DNA from: Njordibacter sp905182035
Lineage (GTDB): Bacteria; Pseudomonadota; Gammaproteobacteria; Pseudomonadales; Balneatricaceae
Assembly (NCBI RefSeq): GCF_047730075.1
Contig: NZ_CP159831.1
Coordinates: 744,001 to 808,000 of the forward strand
Length of the DNA: 64,000 bases
Direction: 5' to 3'
Within the stretch, counting starts at the first letter, position 1. Every line of letters begins with the position of its first letter. Made by a program: the position numbers and the translations under genes. Below the pieces are notes generated by a model. It did not search any database, was not told the origin of the DNA, and saw only the letters and a program-made list of their open reading frames with translations. Shown in pieces: positions 14,963 to 23,672 of this stretch.

Positions 14963-16708
14963 ATGGCAGAGACAACAATGAATCAAGCGGCATTACCACC
15001 AGGTGCAGTTAATCCTGGGCAATCCGTACCACAAGGTATATGGGCTGAATTTTTGGCGCAACCTGCTGTACGTCGTACCTTACCCTTAGCCGTTACTGTG
15101 TTTGCTTTGTTGGTGATGGTGATGGTGTACATGTCGTTAAATAAGGCAAGTTACCGACCATTATTTCCAGGCATGAGCGGGGTGGATCAGGCTGCCGCTT
15201 TTGAAAGCTTACAAAAAGCTGGTATGACGGTAGAAATTGATGCTGCCACTGGCTCCGTGAGTGTGCCTAATGATCTCTATCATCAGGCCAAAATGGTGTT
15301 GGCTAGCCAAGGTATACCTGCCACGTCTACAGATGGATTTGCCATGATCCGTGAACAGCAGTCTATGGGTACCAGCCAGTTTATCGAACAAAAGCGTTAC
15401 CAATTAGCCATTGAAGAAGAATTGGCACATTCAATTAGCAGTATTCAAGCAGTACAAGCAGCCCGAGTGCACCTTGCAGTGCCTAAACAATCTGTATTTG
15501 TACGCGACCGTGTTGAACCAACCGCGTCGGTGATTTTGACCTTGGCTCAAGGGCGTCGTTTGTCTGAGGCCCAAGCTCAGGCCGTGGTGCACATGGTGGC
15601 TTCCAGTGTGCCCTACTTAGAGGCTCAAAATGTTTCTGTAGTGGACCAATTTGGTAATTTATTGGCAAATGATCAGGACTTAAGTGGCCTAGGTATGAGC
15701 GATAAGCAGTTAAGTTATCGTAATAAGCTGGAAAAAATGTACCAGCAACGTATTCAGTCATTGCTAGGCCCGTTGGTAGGTGCCAATAAGTTGCGTGCAG
15801 AAGTAAATGCCGATATGGACTTTACGGTGCAGGAAATGACGCAAGAGAATTTTAATCCCAATACTATTGCCATCCGAAGTGAACAGCTTAGTAAAGGGGA
15901 AGGCAGTCAATCGGGTGTCTCAGGTCAGGGTGTGCCTGGTGCCTTATCTAATGAGCCACCTTTAGATCCAGTTATGCAAGAAAATCAAACTGAAACAACT
16001 TCTGTGACTGAAAGTGGCTTGACGGGGGGAGATTCCTCAGGAGCTCTTAACCGTACGCGTAATTATGAAATCGACCGTACTATTCAGCATACCAAGCTTG
16101 CTACGGGTGAGCTACAACGGCTAAGTATCTCAGTGGTTATCGATGAACCGTTCATCACTAACGATGAAGGCGAACAGGTGCGCCAGCCGCTAACAGAAAA
16201 TCAAATTGAACGCTTTCAAAGCCTAGTTAAAACAGCTGTCGGTTTTGATGACCAGCGTGGTGACAATGTGACTGTGTTGGGCATGGCATTTCAGATAGAA
16301 GCAGCAATTCCACCAACACCTATGTGGGAACAAACTTGGGCGCAGGATTTAGTGCGCCAAGTCTTGATAGCTCTGCTGGCTTTGATATTTATCCTAGTGG
16401 TGCTTAGGCCGGCAATTAAAAAGCTGGTGAGTGCTGAGGTGGTGGTTCAGGGCAGTGGTGCAGGTGTGCAATTTGGCCCTGATGGACAACCTCTTGCTGA
16501 GGCAGCTGAAGAAGAAGTAATGATTGAGGGTGAAACCTTAGAAGAAATGAAGGCGAGAATGCGCCCGAAGAAGTCTTCTGTATCCATGGATATGTTAGAT
16601 ACTGCCAACAGTTATGATGATAAAGTAGCGTTAATGCGCATGTTAGTTACAGAAGATTCTAAGCGCGTTGCTGGTGTCATGAGCAATTGGGTAAAGCAAG
16701 ACCTTTAA
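14963..16708 (+). CDS. fliF: flagellar MS-ring protein FliF
   Basis: 581 aa. Inner-membrane ring that anchors the motor and export gate. Membrane segments near residues 38-60 (LPLAVTVFALLVMVMVYMSL) and about 465-490 (VLIALLALIFILVVLRPAI) flank a periplasmic part with the YscJ/FliF ring-building domain (RPLFPGMSGVDQAAAF, then RYQLAIEEELAHSI). The C-terminal cytoplasmic tail ends MLVTEDSKRVAGVMSNWVKQ, the FliG-binding segment. Length is normal. Confidence 0.96.
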   Translation: MAETTMNQAALPPGAVNPGQSVPQGIWAEFLAQPAVRRTLPLAVTVFALLVMVMVYMSLNKASYRPLFPGMSGVDQAAAFESLQKAGMTVEIDAATGSVSVPNDLYHQAKMVLASQGIPATSTDGFAMIREQQSMGTSQFIEQKRYQLAIEEELAHSISSIQAVQAARVHLAVPKQSVFVRDRVEPTASVILTLAQGRRLSEAQAQAVVHMVASSVPYLEAQNVSVVDQFGNLLANDQDLSGLGMSDKQLSYRNKLEKMYQQRIQSLLGPLVGANKLRAEVNADMDFTVQEMTQENFNPNTIAIRSEQLSKGEGSQSGVSGQGVPGALSNEPPLDPVMQENQTETTSVTESGLTGGDSSGALNRTRNYEIDRTIQHTKLATGELQRLSISVVIDEPFITNDEGEQVRQPLTENQIERFQSLVKTAVGFDDQRGDNVTVLGMAFQIEAAIPPTPMWEQTWAQDLVRQVLIALLALIFILVVLRPAIKKLVSAEVVVQGSGAGVQFGPDGQPLAEAAEEEVMIEGETLEEMKARMRPKKSSVSMDMLDTANSYDDKVALMRMLVTEDSKRVAGVMSNWVKQDL

Positions 16709-16756
16709 GGTTTGCCAATACCACGGCGACAGCGAGTTTAGAGACGAGAAAGCACT

Positions 16757-17806
16757 ATGGCTGATAAAAAAGAAAACAAAGAACCGACCATCGACTTAAA
16801 GGACGATGCGGAGTTTAAAACCTTATCCAAAACCCAAAAGACCGCTATTATTATGATGGTTTTGGGAGAGGAAGAGGCGGCGAACGTCATCATGCATCTA
16901 CCACCGCGTGAAGTGCAGCATTTAGGTGCGGCTATGGTGTCTGTGGCTAACGTTTCGCAGGGCGCGGTAGATTTGGTGCTGGATGAATTTGTCTTGACCA
17001 TGAAACAACAAACCAACCTGTCTATGGGCACCAGCGATTACGTACAACGAGTGCTGACCAAAGCCTTGGGTGAGGACAAAGCAGCCAGTGTGCTTAATCG
17101 AATTATTCCTACACAGGCAAGCGGCGGGTTAGACATCCTTAACTGGATGGACTCCCGGTCTATTGCCGAGATGATTCGTGGCGAACACCCACAAATAATT
17201 TCTATTATTATATCGTTCTTAGAGCATGAGCTAGCTGCCGACGTGCTGCACTATTTGCCAGAAGAGTTGCGCCCAGAAATTATTATGCGAGTGGCGCAGA
17301 TGGAGACCATTCAGCCAGAAGCTTTAGAAGAGCTTGAGACCATCATGCAGAAACAGTTTACCAGCAACTCTGCAGTAAAGTCGTCCAATGTGGGTGGTGT
17401 AACGCAGGCGGCTAAGATCATGAACTTCACTAAGTCTGAAATGGAAACCAAAATCATGGGTGACCTCATGAATCGTGATGAAGACCTCACCACCCGCATT
17501 CAGGATAATATGTTTGTATTTGATAACCTTGAGGGCGTTGATGCTCGCAGTATTCAGGTACTTATTCGTAACATCGAATCAGATCAGCTGATGGTGGCCT
17601 TGAAGGGCGCTGATGATCTGGTTAAAGATAAGTTTTTGGAGAACATGTCTAAACGTGCTGGTGAGCTCTTCCTTGACGATATGGAGGCTAAAGGCCCCAT
17701 GCGTATAAGTGAAGTGGAAGCAGCTCAAAAGGATATCCTTCGTACAGCGAGACGTTTGTCTGATGATGGTGAAATGATGTTAGGTGGTGGAGCTGATTTT
17801 GTCTGA
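16757..17806 (+). CDS. fliG: flagellar motor switch protein FliG
   Basis: 349 aa. Switch-ring protein that transmits torque from the stators; N-terminal FliF-binding, middle and C-terminal domains are all present. The charged torque helix is visible near the C-terminus (VDARSIQVLIRNIESDQLM, then DLVKDKFLENMSKRAGE). The stop overlaps the start region of fliH, indicating translational coupling. Confidence 0.96.
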   Translation: MADKKENKEPTIDLKDDAEFKTLSKTQKTAIIMMVLGEEEAANVIMHLPPREVQHLGAAMVSVANVSQGAVDLVLDEFVLTMKQQTNLSMGTSDYVQRVLTKALGEDKAASVLNRIIPTQASGGLDILNWMDSRSIAEMIRGEHPQIISIIISFLEHELAADVLHYLPEELRPEIIMRVAQMETIQPEALEELETIMQKQFTSNSAVKSSNVGGVTQAAKIMNFTKSEMETKIMGDLMNRDEDLTTRIQDNMFVFDNLEGVDARSIQVLIRNIESDQLMVALKGADDLVKDKFLENMSKRAGELFLDDMEAKGPMRISEVEAAQKDILRTARRLSDDGEMMLGGGADFV

Positions 17807-18953
17807 TAATGTAGTTATACATAGCCTTGCCGGCGATTATCAGGCGTGGGACACGCCCCTAGCCGGAGCTGGGGTCGATTTCTCTCCCTTCTTTTCTCTT
17901 ACGTCGCCTGAGAAAATCCCACAAAAAGATGATTTTTCTCCAGCTGAAGTATCTGTAGTGAGCCAGGCTCAGGCAAAAAATGAAGATTGGCAGGTGTTTG
18001 ATGCGCCCCATGAAGAAGCTAGTTTTTCTGCTGCTGTCGAAGATGGTGTTGGTGAATCACCACAAATGATGAGTGCCGGCCAAGCAGAAGGTTATGACGC
18101 CGGTTATCAAGACGGTTATGACAAGGGCTTTGCCTTGGGTCAGTCTGAAGGTGAAACTAAGGGTATTGAAGCTGGTCAGCAACAAACTCAGGCTTTAGAA
18201 GAGCAACGTAACCAAGACATGAAAGTGGCGTTAGGGCATTTAGCTCAAGTGACTGAGACTTTATCTGATGAATTACTTCAGCCCATGCAAACCTTGGCCT
18301 TGCACTTAGCCAAGCAGTTAGTGCGTGGTGAATTAAGTTTATCCTCAAAAGCTATTGAGCGTTTAATTATGCTGAGTATGGAACAGCTTCAAATTACCCA
18401 GTCTACTATCCAAGTACATATGAACCCCTTCGAATTTGAACGCTTGCAACAACATAATGGCTTGCCAGACCAGGTTGTATTACAGCCAAGTAAAGACGTG
18501 TCTATGGGCAGCGTTAAAGTAGAACACGCAGATAGTTGGGTGGAAGATTTAATGGAAGATCGTTTGGCCCAAATATCTCAGCAAGCATTTGGTTTTGTAG
18601 ATAAAAAATTTGTTGATCCTATACAAGAGATTGAGCCAGAGATTGAGCCAGAGATCGAGTCAGAGATTGAACCTGAGATTAAGTCAGAGGTTGAGTCAGA
18701 GATTGAACCTGAGATTAAGTCAGAGATGGAGTCGGAGTTAAAACCAGAAATAGAATTAGAATCAGAAATGGAACCGAAAGATCTTCAAGACCTTTCGGCA
18801 GAGCCGGCACAAGAACAGGCTGAAGCGCCTGAGCTTAATGAGCAACAAGACACTGAACTTGCGACGGATGACTTGGAAGAAGTGCTTGAGGCCGATGCCT
18901 TGTTGACTGGTGTGCCAGATGAACATCTTAAGAGCCCTACTGAAGATGACTAG
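17799..18953 (+). CDS. fliH: flagellar export ATPase regulator FliH with a long acidic repeat tail
   Basis: About 384 aa. I favour TTG at 17799, which has GGAG six bases before it and overlaps the fliG stop; a GTG at 17784 is in frame but poorly placed. FliH binds FliI and the C ring to localise the export ATPase. The FliH core is recognisable: glycine-spaced stretch AEGYDAGYQDGYDKGFALGQ, then the HrpE/FliH domain (LALHLAKQLVRGEL, MNPFEFERL, SMGSVKVEHADSWVEDLMEDRL). After about residue 275 the protein continues for over 100 residues beyond the usual family end, as an acidic repeat (EIEPEIEPEIESEIEPEIKS and variants) and further acidic sequence. The tail is unusual for FliH. Confidence 0.9.
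   Translation: MSDNVVIHSLAGDYQAWDTPLAGAGVDFSPFFSLTSPEKIPQKDDFSPAEVSVVSQAQAKNEDWQVFDAPHEEASFSAAVEDGVGESPQMMSAGQAEGYDAGYQDGYDKGFALGQSEGETKGIEAGQQQTQALEEQRNQDMKVALGHLAQVTETLSDELLQPMQTLALHLAKQLVRGELSLSSKAIERLIMLSMEQLQITQSTIQVHMNPFEFERLQQHNGLPDQVVLQPSKDVSMGSVKVEHADSWVEDLMEDRLAQISQQAFGFVDKKFVDPIQEIEPEIEPEIESEIEPEIKSEVESEIEPEIKSEMESELKPEIELESEMEPKDLQDLSAEPAQEQAEAPELNEQQDTELATDDLEEVLEADALLTGVPDEHLKSPTEDD
18628..18760 (+). repeat. degenerate tandem repeat encoding the acidic FliH tail
   Basis: Repeats based on GAGATTGAGCCA / GAGATTAAGTCA (12 bp, four codons: E-I-E-P or E-I-K-S), with longer 36-bp copies such as GAGATTGAACCTGAGATTAA occurring twice. All are in frame, so copy-number changes would lengthen or shorten the tail without a frameshift. 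Confidence 0.8.
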
Positions 18954-20316
18954 CTTAGCCGATAAGTTGTCTCAAAGCCTTGGGCAAGTTCAACTCCAGC
19001 ACGCACGATCACAAGGTGTGTTGACGCGTGTGGTTGGGTTAACTTTGGAGGCCACTGGTGTGAACGCACCCGTGGGGTCCTACTGCGATATTATTGGCCC
19101 TAATGGGACAACACTCATGGCGGAAGTTGTGGGGTTTGGTGACGGCAAATTATTGCTAATGCCTTTTGGAAGTGTGCAGGGTATTGCTGCCGGTTTTAAA
19201 GTGAAGCCGCAATTGCAATCACAAAATACTGCTATGAGCAGGTCTATGCTAGGCCGTGTTTTAGATGGTATGGGCCAGCCACTTGATGGTGGACCAGATA
19301 TTGTGGCAGAAGAATACCGCAGTATTTTGGGACAATCTATTAACCCACTGAAGCGCAGGCCTATTGATCAAGCTTTAGACGTAGGTGTGCGCAGTATTAA
19401 CGCACTTCTTACGGTAGGTTGTGGCCAGAGATTAGGTTTGATGGCAGGTTCGGGTGTGGGTAAAAGCATCCTCATGGGCATGATGACACGATTTACTCAA
19501 GCGGAAGTGATTGTGATTGGTCTTATAGGCGAGCGTGGGCGAGAAGTTCAAGAATTTGTACTCGACTCATTGGGAGAAGAAGGACTTGCTCGCTCTGTAG
19601 TTGTTGCGGCCCCTGGTGATACGTCTCCGGTCACACGATTGCATGCAGCAAGGCTGGCCACCACCATTGCAGAATTTTTTAGAGACCAAGGCAAGTCAGT
19701 TTTGTTATTAATGGACTCTATTTCCCGGGTGGCACAGGCGCAACGTGAAATTGGCTTGGCTGTTGGCGAGCCACCTACCACTAAGGGCTACCCGCCCTCG
19801 GTGTTTACCCTAATTCCCAATTTAATGGAGCGAGCCGGCAATGGGCACGAAGACAGCCAGGGTGCTATTACTGCTTTTTATACAGTATTGGCAGAAGGCG
19901 ATGATCAGCAAGACCCAGTAGTTGACGCAGCTCGATCTGTATTAGACGGGCATATTGTGCTGAGCCGTGAGTTAGCCAGCGTTGGTCATTACCCGGCCAT
20001 AGATATTAATCAATCTATTAGCCGTTTAGCTCCAGCGCTACAGGGCCTAGGACAAAAGCAGGCTGGCCAACAGCTACGCCAGTGGCTAAACAGCTACGCT
20101 GATAATAAAGATTTAGTCACCGTGGGCGCTTATCAGGCAGGAAAAAATATTCTTTTAGACCAAGCGTTAGATAAAAAGCTAGATATGGATCGATTCTTGC
20201 AACAAGGAATGCATGACTCGTGTGATATGGCAACGAGCTTGGATCATTTACAAATCCTTGCGCAACCGCCACAACACGAATTCCAGCAATCGGAAACCCT
20301 GCAGGCCATGCCTTAA
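18946..20316 (+). CDS. fliI: flagellum-specific export ATPase FliI
   Basis: 456 aa from the ATG at 18946, which overlaps the fliH stop by 8 bases; the GTG at 18910 lies inside the FliH tail and is less likely. F1-beta-like hexameric ATPase of the flagellar type III export apparatus. Walker A AGSGVGKS, ring-contact segment IGERGREVQEF, Walker B SVLLLMDSISRVAQAQRE and the signature PPSVFTLIPNLMERAG are all present. Followed by fliJ after 44 bp. Confidence 0.96.
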   Translation: MTSLADKLSQSLGQVQLQHARSQGVLTRVVGLTLEATGVNAPVGSYCDIIGPNGTTLMAEVVGFGDGKLLLMPFGSVQGIAAGFKVKPQLQSQNTAMSRSMLGRVLDGMGQPLDGGPDIVAEEYRSILGQSINPLKRRPIDQALDVGVRSINALLTVGCGQRLGLMAGSGVGKSILMGMMTRFTQAEVIVIGLIGERGREVQEFVLDSLGEEGLARSVVVAAPGDTSPVTRLHAARLATTIAEFFRDQGKSVLLLMDSISRVAQAQREIGLAVGEPPTTKGYPPSVFTLIPNLMERAGNGHEDSQGAITAFYTVLAEGDDQQDPVVDAARSVLDGHIVLSRELASVGHYPAIDINQSISRLAPALQGLGQKQAGQQLRQWLNSYADNKDLVTVGAYQAGKNILLDQALDKKLDMDRFLQQGMHDSCDMATSLDHLQILAQPPQHEFQQSETLQAMP

Positions 20317-20360
20317 CGACACGTTAATGCTGCGTCGGCAGCATAAAGCGGAGTAGGATT

Positions 20361-20804
20361 ATGACTATCAGCAAAATGGATCGATTTGCCAGTTTGGGTA
20401 AAATACAGTACCAACAATACCAGCAAGCACTCGAAAGCGAGCAGCAGGTTAGGGAGATGATTGAAAGCATTGACGCTTCGGTAGCTCAAGTACGCCAATA
20501 CCAACAAGACTATCAACAAGACTTAATCAACTTGCAAGAAGGCACTAGTACCACTGAGAAGCTGGTGCGAACGCGAAAGTTTTTACAGCAGTTAATGCAA
20601 ATGGAAGTGGATCAATTGCGCCAACGCCAAGATCTGGATCAGAAGTTGCAGCACGCACAGGCCCACACCATGCTCAAGTTACAAAAGTCTCGTATGAGTG
20701 ACAAGCTTACAGAGAAGGCACACGTAGAGCAGCTGGCGGCAAACAAAGCCCTGGATACAAAACAAATGGATGCCCTTGCCACACAAATGTATAATCGCAG
20801 TTAA
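20361..20804 (+). CDS. fliJ: flagellar export protein FliJ
   Basis: 147 aa, almost entirely helical and glutamine-rich, consistent with the two-stranded coiled coil that FliJ inserts into the FliI hexamer. Typical family features: LGKIQYQQYQQALESEQ at the start, and RQRQDLDQKLQHAQ followed by LTEKAHVEQLAANKALD at the end. The order fliI-fliJ-fliK supports the call. Confidence 0.9.
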   Translation: MTISKMDRFASLGKIQYQQYQQALESEQQVREMIESIDASVAQVRQYQQDYQQDLINLQEGTSTTEKLVRTRKFLQQLMQMEVDQLRQRQDLDQKLQHAQAHTMLKLQKSRMSDKLTEKAHVEQLAANKALDTKQMDALATQMYNRS

Positions 20805-20814
20805 CTAATGTGCA

Positions 20815-20831
20815 TTGGAGCGATTCTTGCA
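20815..20831 (+). promoter_or_regulatory. probable sigma54 promoter for fliK and downstream genes
   Basis: TTGGAGCG-attc-TTGCA keeps the invariant GG and GC with correct spacing, differing from consensus at two -24 positions. It lies 80 bp before the fliK ATG. The leader contains a perfect 7-bp inverted repeat GAATAGC / GCTATTC (20855-20861 and 20870-20876) of unknown role. Confidence 0.5.
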
Positions 20832-20911
20832 TAGTATTATGTGACAATGCTGAAGAATAGCTGATTATGGCTATTCTGACGAATAACTGACACTAGTGCA
20901 GGCTGATTATT

Positions 20912-22993
20912 ATGGCTCAAATAGATTTGCTAAGTTTACTTAAAGCGACCGGCGCCCCCAGCGCAGCTGGTGCTGGCTCGAACTTGGCAGCTAAATCTAC
21001 CACCTCTGCAGGCTTGTTTGAACAGATTTTAAGCGGCCAGACGGGCGGAGCTGCGCCAGCAATACCAGGTGGCAATGGCCTGCCAGCCGGCAACAGTTTG
21101 CCGACTAATGCCATGTCTATGTTGCAACAGACGCAGTCTTCGCAGCAACTTCTAGCCACTCTATCCCCACAACAACAATCGCAAATTGATGATCTGAGCT
21201 TTATTACTCAATTGCAACCTGTGATAGACATGCCGCAGACTCCAGTAGCGGCGGCCGTATCGCAGTTTGCCGATAGTAAGGTAGATTTTTCTGATCAACA
21301 ATTGCAAGACTTAGCTACTCAGTTAGGTATAGACCCTGCCATCGCGAGTTTAGTCCTTCAAAGCACGGTAAAGCCAGCGACAAACGGTGGATCTCTTAAC
21401 GCTCAAACTAGTGCCGCCATAGGCATGGGCTTTAAGCCAGGTCAAGCTCAAGTAGTTGCAACAACAAACGTACTTGATGCTGCGGCAGAGACGACAGTAA
21501 AAGTTTTGGCTCAACCGCAAGTGCAAGTTCAGCCACAGGTTCCGGCTCAAGTTCAGCCACAGGTTCCGGTTCAAGTTCAACCACAGGTTCCGGTTCAAGT
21601 TCAACCACAGGTTCAGGCTCAAGTTCAACCACAGGTTCAGGCTCAAGTTCAGCCACAGGTTCAGGCTCAAGTTCAGCCACAGGTTCAGGCTCAAGTTCAG
21701 CCACAGGTTCAGGCTCAAGTTCAGCCACAGGTTCAGGCTCAAGTTCAGCCACAGGTTCCGGTTCAAGTTCAGCCACAGGTTCCGGTTCAAGTTCAGCCAC
21801 AGGTTCAGGCTCAAGTTCTGCCACAGGTTCCGGCTCAAGTTCAGCCACAGGTTCCGGTTCAAGTTCAGCCACAGGTTCCGGCTCAAGTTCAGCCACAGGT
21901 TCAGCCACAGGTTCAGCCACAGGTTCAGCCACAGGTTCAGCCACAGGTTCAGGTTCAAGTTCAAGTTCAAGTTCAGCCCCCTCTCCAAGGTCAACCACAG
22001 GCTGCCACTAGTGCGCAGGCACTGGCTACTCGATCGTTAGATTCACTACCGCTAAATGATGCAGATGTCATTAAGGTGCGCAGCCAACATAGCACCGCGG
22101 CTGCCAATACGGCGGCTGCTAGCAGCACTGCGTCTCCTGGAGGCACACCCTCAGCGCTAGCTTTAACACCACAAGTAGCGACTCAATCATTTTTACAGCA
22201 ACGCCAAACTGGTGCTGTTAGTCAGGTGCCTGACAAAAAAACGCAGTTAGCAAACTCCATTAATAAAGTGTTAACACAGACCAAAGCTAAAGCGGCTTCA
22301 GCTACTGGCTCTAACGCCGCCACAACATACGCCGCCATTACACTTGCGCCATCATTGGTGCAAAAGTTAGACCAGTTAACAGGGCGTGCTTCAGCAGCCA
22401 CTAACGCCACGAATTCACTGGAATCACAGGCTCTAGGCAGTTACACTGGGGCCAACTTTAAGGCTGCATCATCATTAGCTAATGTGCCCACTGCGGTGGG
22501 TGTCGTTCTGAGTTCAGACGCAGCTACTATGGACCTAGGCCAACGCTTCACTAGCCTTATGCAAGGTGACAGCTCAGCTCAACTGGCGGCACGCCAAATG
22601 CAGGATCAATTGGGCCAACAACTGCACCGCATGGTTAAGGAAGGACGTTGGCAAGCCAACTTATCCCTAAATCCGGCGCGTTTGGGGCAAGTGAGTATTA
22701 ACTTGGTAATGGAAGATGGCGTGTTACAGACTCAGCTTTTAAGTGCTAACGCAGGAGTGCGTGAACTGCTTGAATCAAGCTTACCCCGACTTAAGGAGCA
22801 GCTTGAAGATAGTGGCTTACAATTGTCAGGTGTGTCTGTAGGCAGCGATAATAGAGGCCAACAACAAGCCCGTGGCGAAGAGCCTGATTGGCAATTGAGT
22901 CAAACCGTAAGAAATTCCAACGAAGAACAAACTCCAATGGGTGCGGCAAATAATCGCAGTAACCATGATGGTGATATAGATACCTTTGCTTAG
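20912..22993 (+). CDS. fliK: flagellar hook-length control protein FliK with a Q/V/P repeat ruler
   Basis: 693 aa. FliK is secreted during hook growth, measures hook length and switches the export gate (via FlhB) to filament substrates. The C-terminal switch domain is canonical (QLHRMVKEGRWQANLSLNPA, RLGQVSINLVMEDGVLQTQL, LRELLESSLPRLKEQLEDSG-type segment). The N-terminal and middle part is Ala/Gln/Thr-rich. Residues about 204-355 are built of roughly fifteen 8-residue units (QVQPQVQA, QVQPQVPV, QVQPQVPA) followed by shorter QPQV units and a run of QV. Long reverse-strand open frames across this part are by-products of the repeat. Longer than the 400-450 residues common in the family. Confidence 0.93.
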   Translation: MAQIDLLSLLKATGAPSAAGAGSNLAAKSTTSAGLFEQILSGQTGGAAPAIPGGNGLPAGNSLPTNAMSMLQQTQSSQQLLATLSPQQQSQIDDLSFITQLQPVIDMPQTPVAAAVSQFADSKVDFSDQQLQDLATQLGIDPAIASLVLQSTVKPATNGGSLNAQTSAAIGMGFKPGQAQVVATTNVLDAAAETTVKVLAQPQVQVQPQVPAQVQPQVPVQVQPQVPVQVQPQVQAQVQPQVQAQVQPQVQAQVQPQVQAQVQPQVQAQVQPQVQAQVQPQVPVQVQPQVPVQVQPQVQAQVLPQVPAQVQPQVPVQVQPQVPAQVQPQVQPQVQPQVQPQVQPQVQVQVQVQVQPPLQGQPQAATSAQALATRSLDSLPLNDADVIKVRSQHSTAAANTAAASSTASPGGTPSALALTPQVATQSFLQQRQTGAVSQVPDKKTQLANSINKVLTQTKAKAASATGSNAATTYAAITLAPSLVQKLDQLTGRASAATNATNSLESQALGSYTGANFKAASSLANVPTAVGVVLSSDAATMDLGQRFTSLMQGDSSAQLAARQMQDQLGQQLHRMVKEGRWQANLSLNPARLGQVSINLVMEDGVLQTQLLSANAGVRELLESSLPRLKEQLEDSGLQLSGVSVGSDNRGQQQARGEEPDWQLSQTVRNSNEEQTPMGAANNRSNHDGDIDTFA
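21523..21975 (+). repeat. 24-bp tandem repeat array within fliK
   Basis: About fifteen contiguous copies of a 24-bp unit of the form CAAGTTCAGCCACAGGTTC-plus-five bases, the variable end encoding QA, PV or PA, then 12-bp CAGCCACAGGTT units and a 6-bp CAAGTT run. Copies differ by only a few bases, so the array should be prone to slippage and recombination. Every unit length is a multiple of three. Confidence 0.93.
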
Positions 22994-23045
22994 TCGGTAA
23001 AGACTAAGTAACCCACATTTTAGAAGTTAAGAAGGAAGGCTAACC

Positions 23046-23654
23046 ATGGCAGACGAAGAAGTAGTAGAAGGCGAAGAAAAGAAGAAAGGTGGCTTAGTTA
23101 AAGTTTTGCTATTTGTCATCATTGGTATTTTACTTATTGCTATGAGTATTGGTGGCACCCTGTTCCTAACGGGAGCTTTTGATGCAAAGCCTATAGTAGT
23201 AGATGAAGATGGTAATGTTATTACCCAAGAAGTTACTGCTGAAGGTGTTGAAGGTGCTGAAGGTGCTGAAGGGGTTGATCCTAACGTTCCTAAACCTTTA
23301 GACAAGGTATCTAAAGAAATGCCAGAAGGTCAGAAATTCGATCAACTCTACAATGAGATGGAGCGTTCGTTTACGGTTAATCTGTCGGGCAGTAAGCAGT
23401 TTTGTCAGTTTACTATGGGCTTTATGACCCATTATGACCAACGTGTTGTAGATAACGTATACAAACATGAACTGGCTGTTCGTTCAGCCATCATCATGGA
23501 AGTGTCTACTTACAACAAGGATCAGTTAGCCACCGTGACCGATAAACAAAAACTGGCCAACGCCATTAAAGCGCGCATGAACCAAGTTTTAATTGGCTAT
23601 GAAGACTTTGGTGGCATCGAAGAAGTATTCTTTACCGAGTTTGTAATTCAGTAA
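23046..23654 (+). CDS. fliL: flagellar basal-body protein FliL
   Basis: 202 aa, preceded by AAGGAAGG. Single-span inner-membrane protein around the stator: short acidic/lysine-rich N-terminus, membrane helix about residues 18-40 (LVKVLLFVIIGILLIAMSIG), a Gly/Glu/Ala linker (VEGAEGAEGVD) and the periplasmic stomatin-like domain ending GIEEVFFTEFVIQ. It heads the fliLMNOPQR-flhB run. Confidence 0.93.
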   Translation: MADEEVVEGEEKKKGGLVKVLLFVIIGILLIAMSIGGTLFLTGAFDAKPIVVDEDGNVITQEVTAEGVEGAEGAEGVDPNVPKPLDKVSKEMPEGQKFDQLYNEMERSFTVNLSGSKQFCQFTMGFMTHYDQRVVDNVYKHELAVRSAIIMEVSTYNKDQLATVTDKQKLANAIKARMNQVLIGYEDFGGIEEVFFTEFVIQ

Positions 23655-23672
23655 ACTAGGAGTTTGGGCAGT

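Noticed and set aside
21523..21975. CRISPR-like array of short repeats
   Set aside because: Units are contiguous without spacers, in frame, and inside a canonical fliK.
21350..21998. Two long minus-strand open frames of 188-214 codons with strongly periodic LNLWLNL or PVAELEPE-type products
   Set aside because: They are the antisense readings of the fliK 24-bp repeats, which stay open because the unit length is a multiple of three; no ribosome-binding site and fliK is clearly the real gene.
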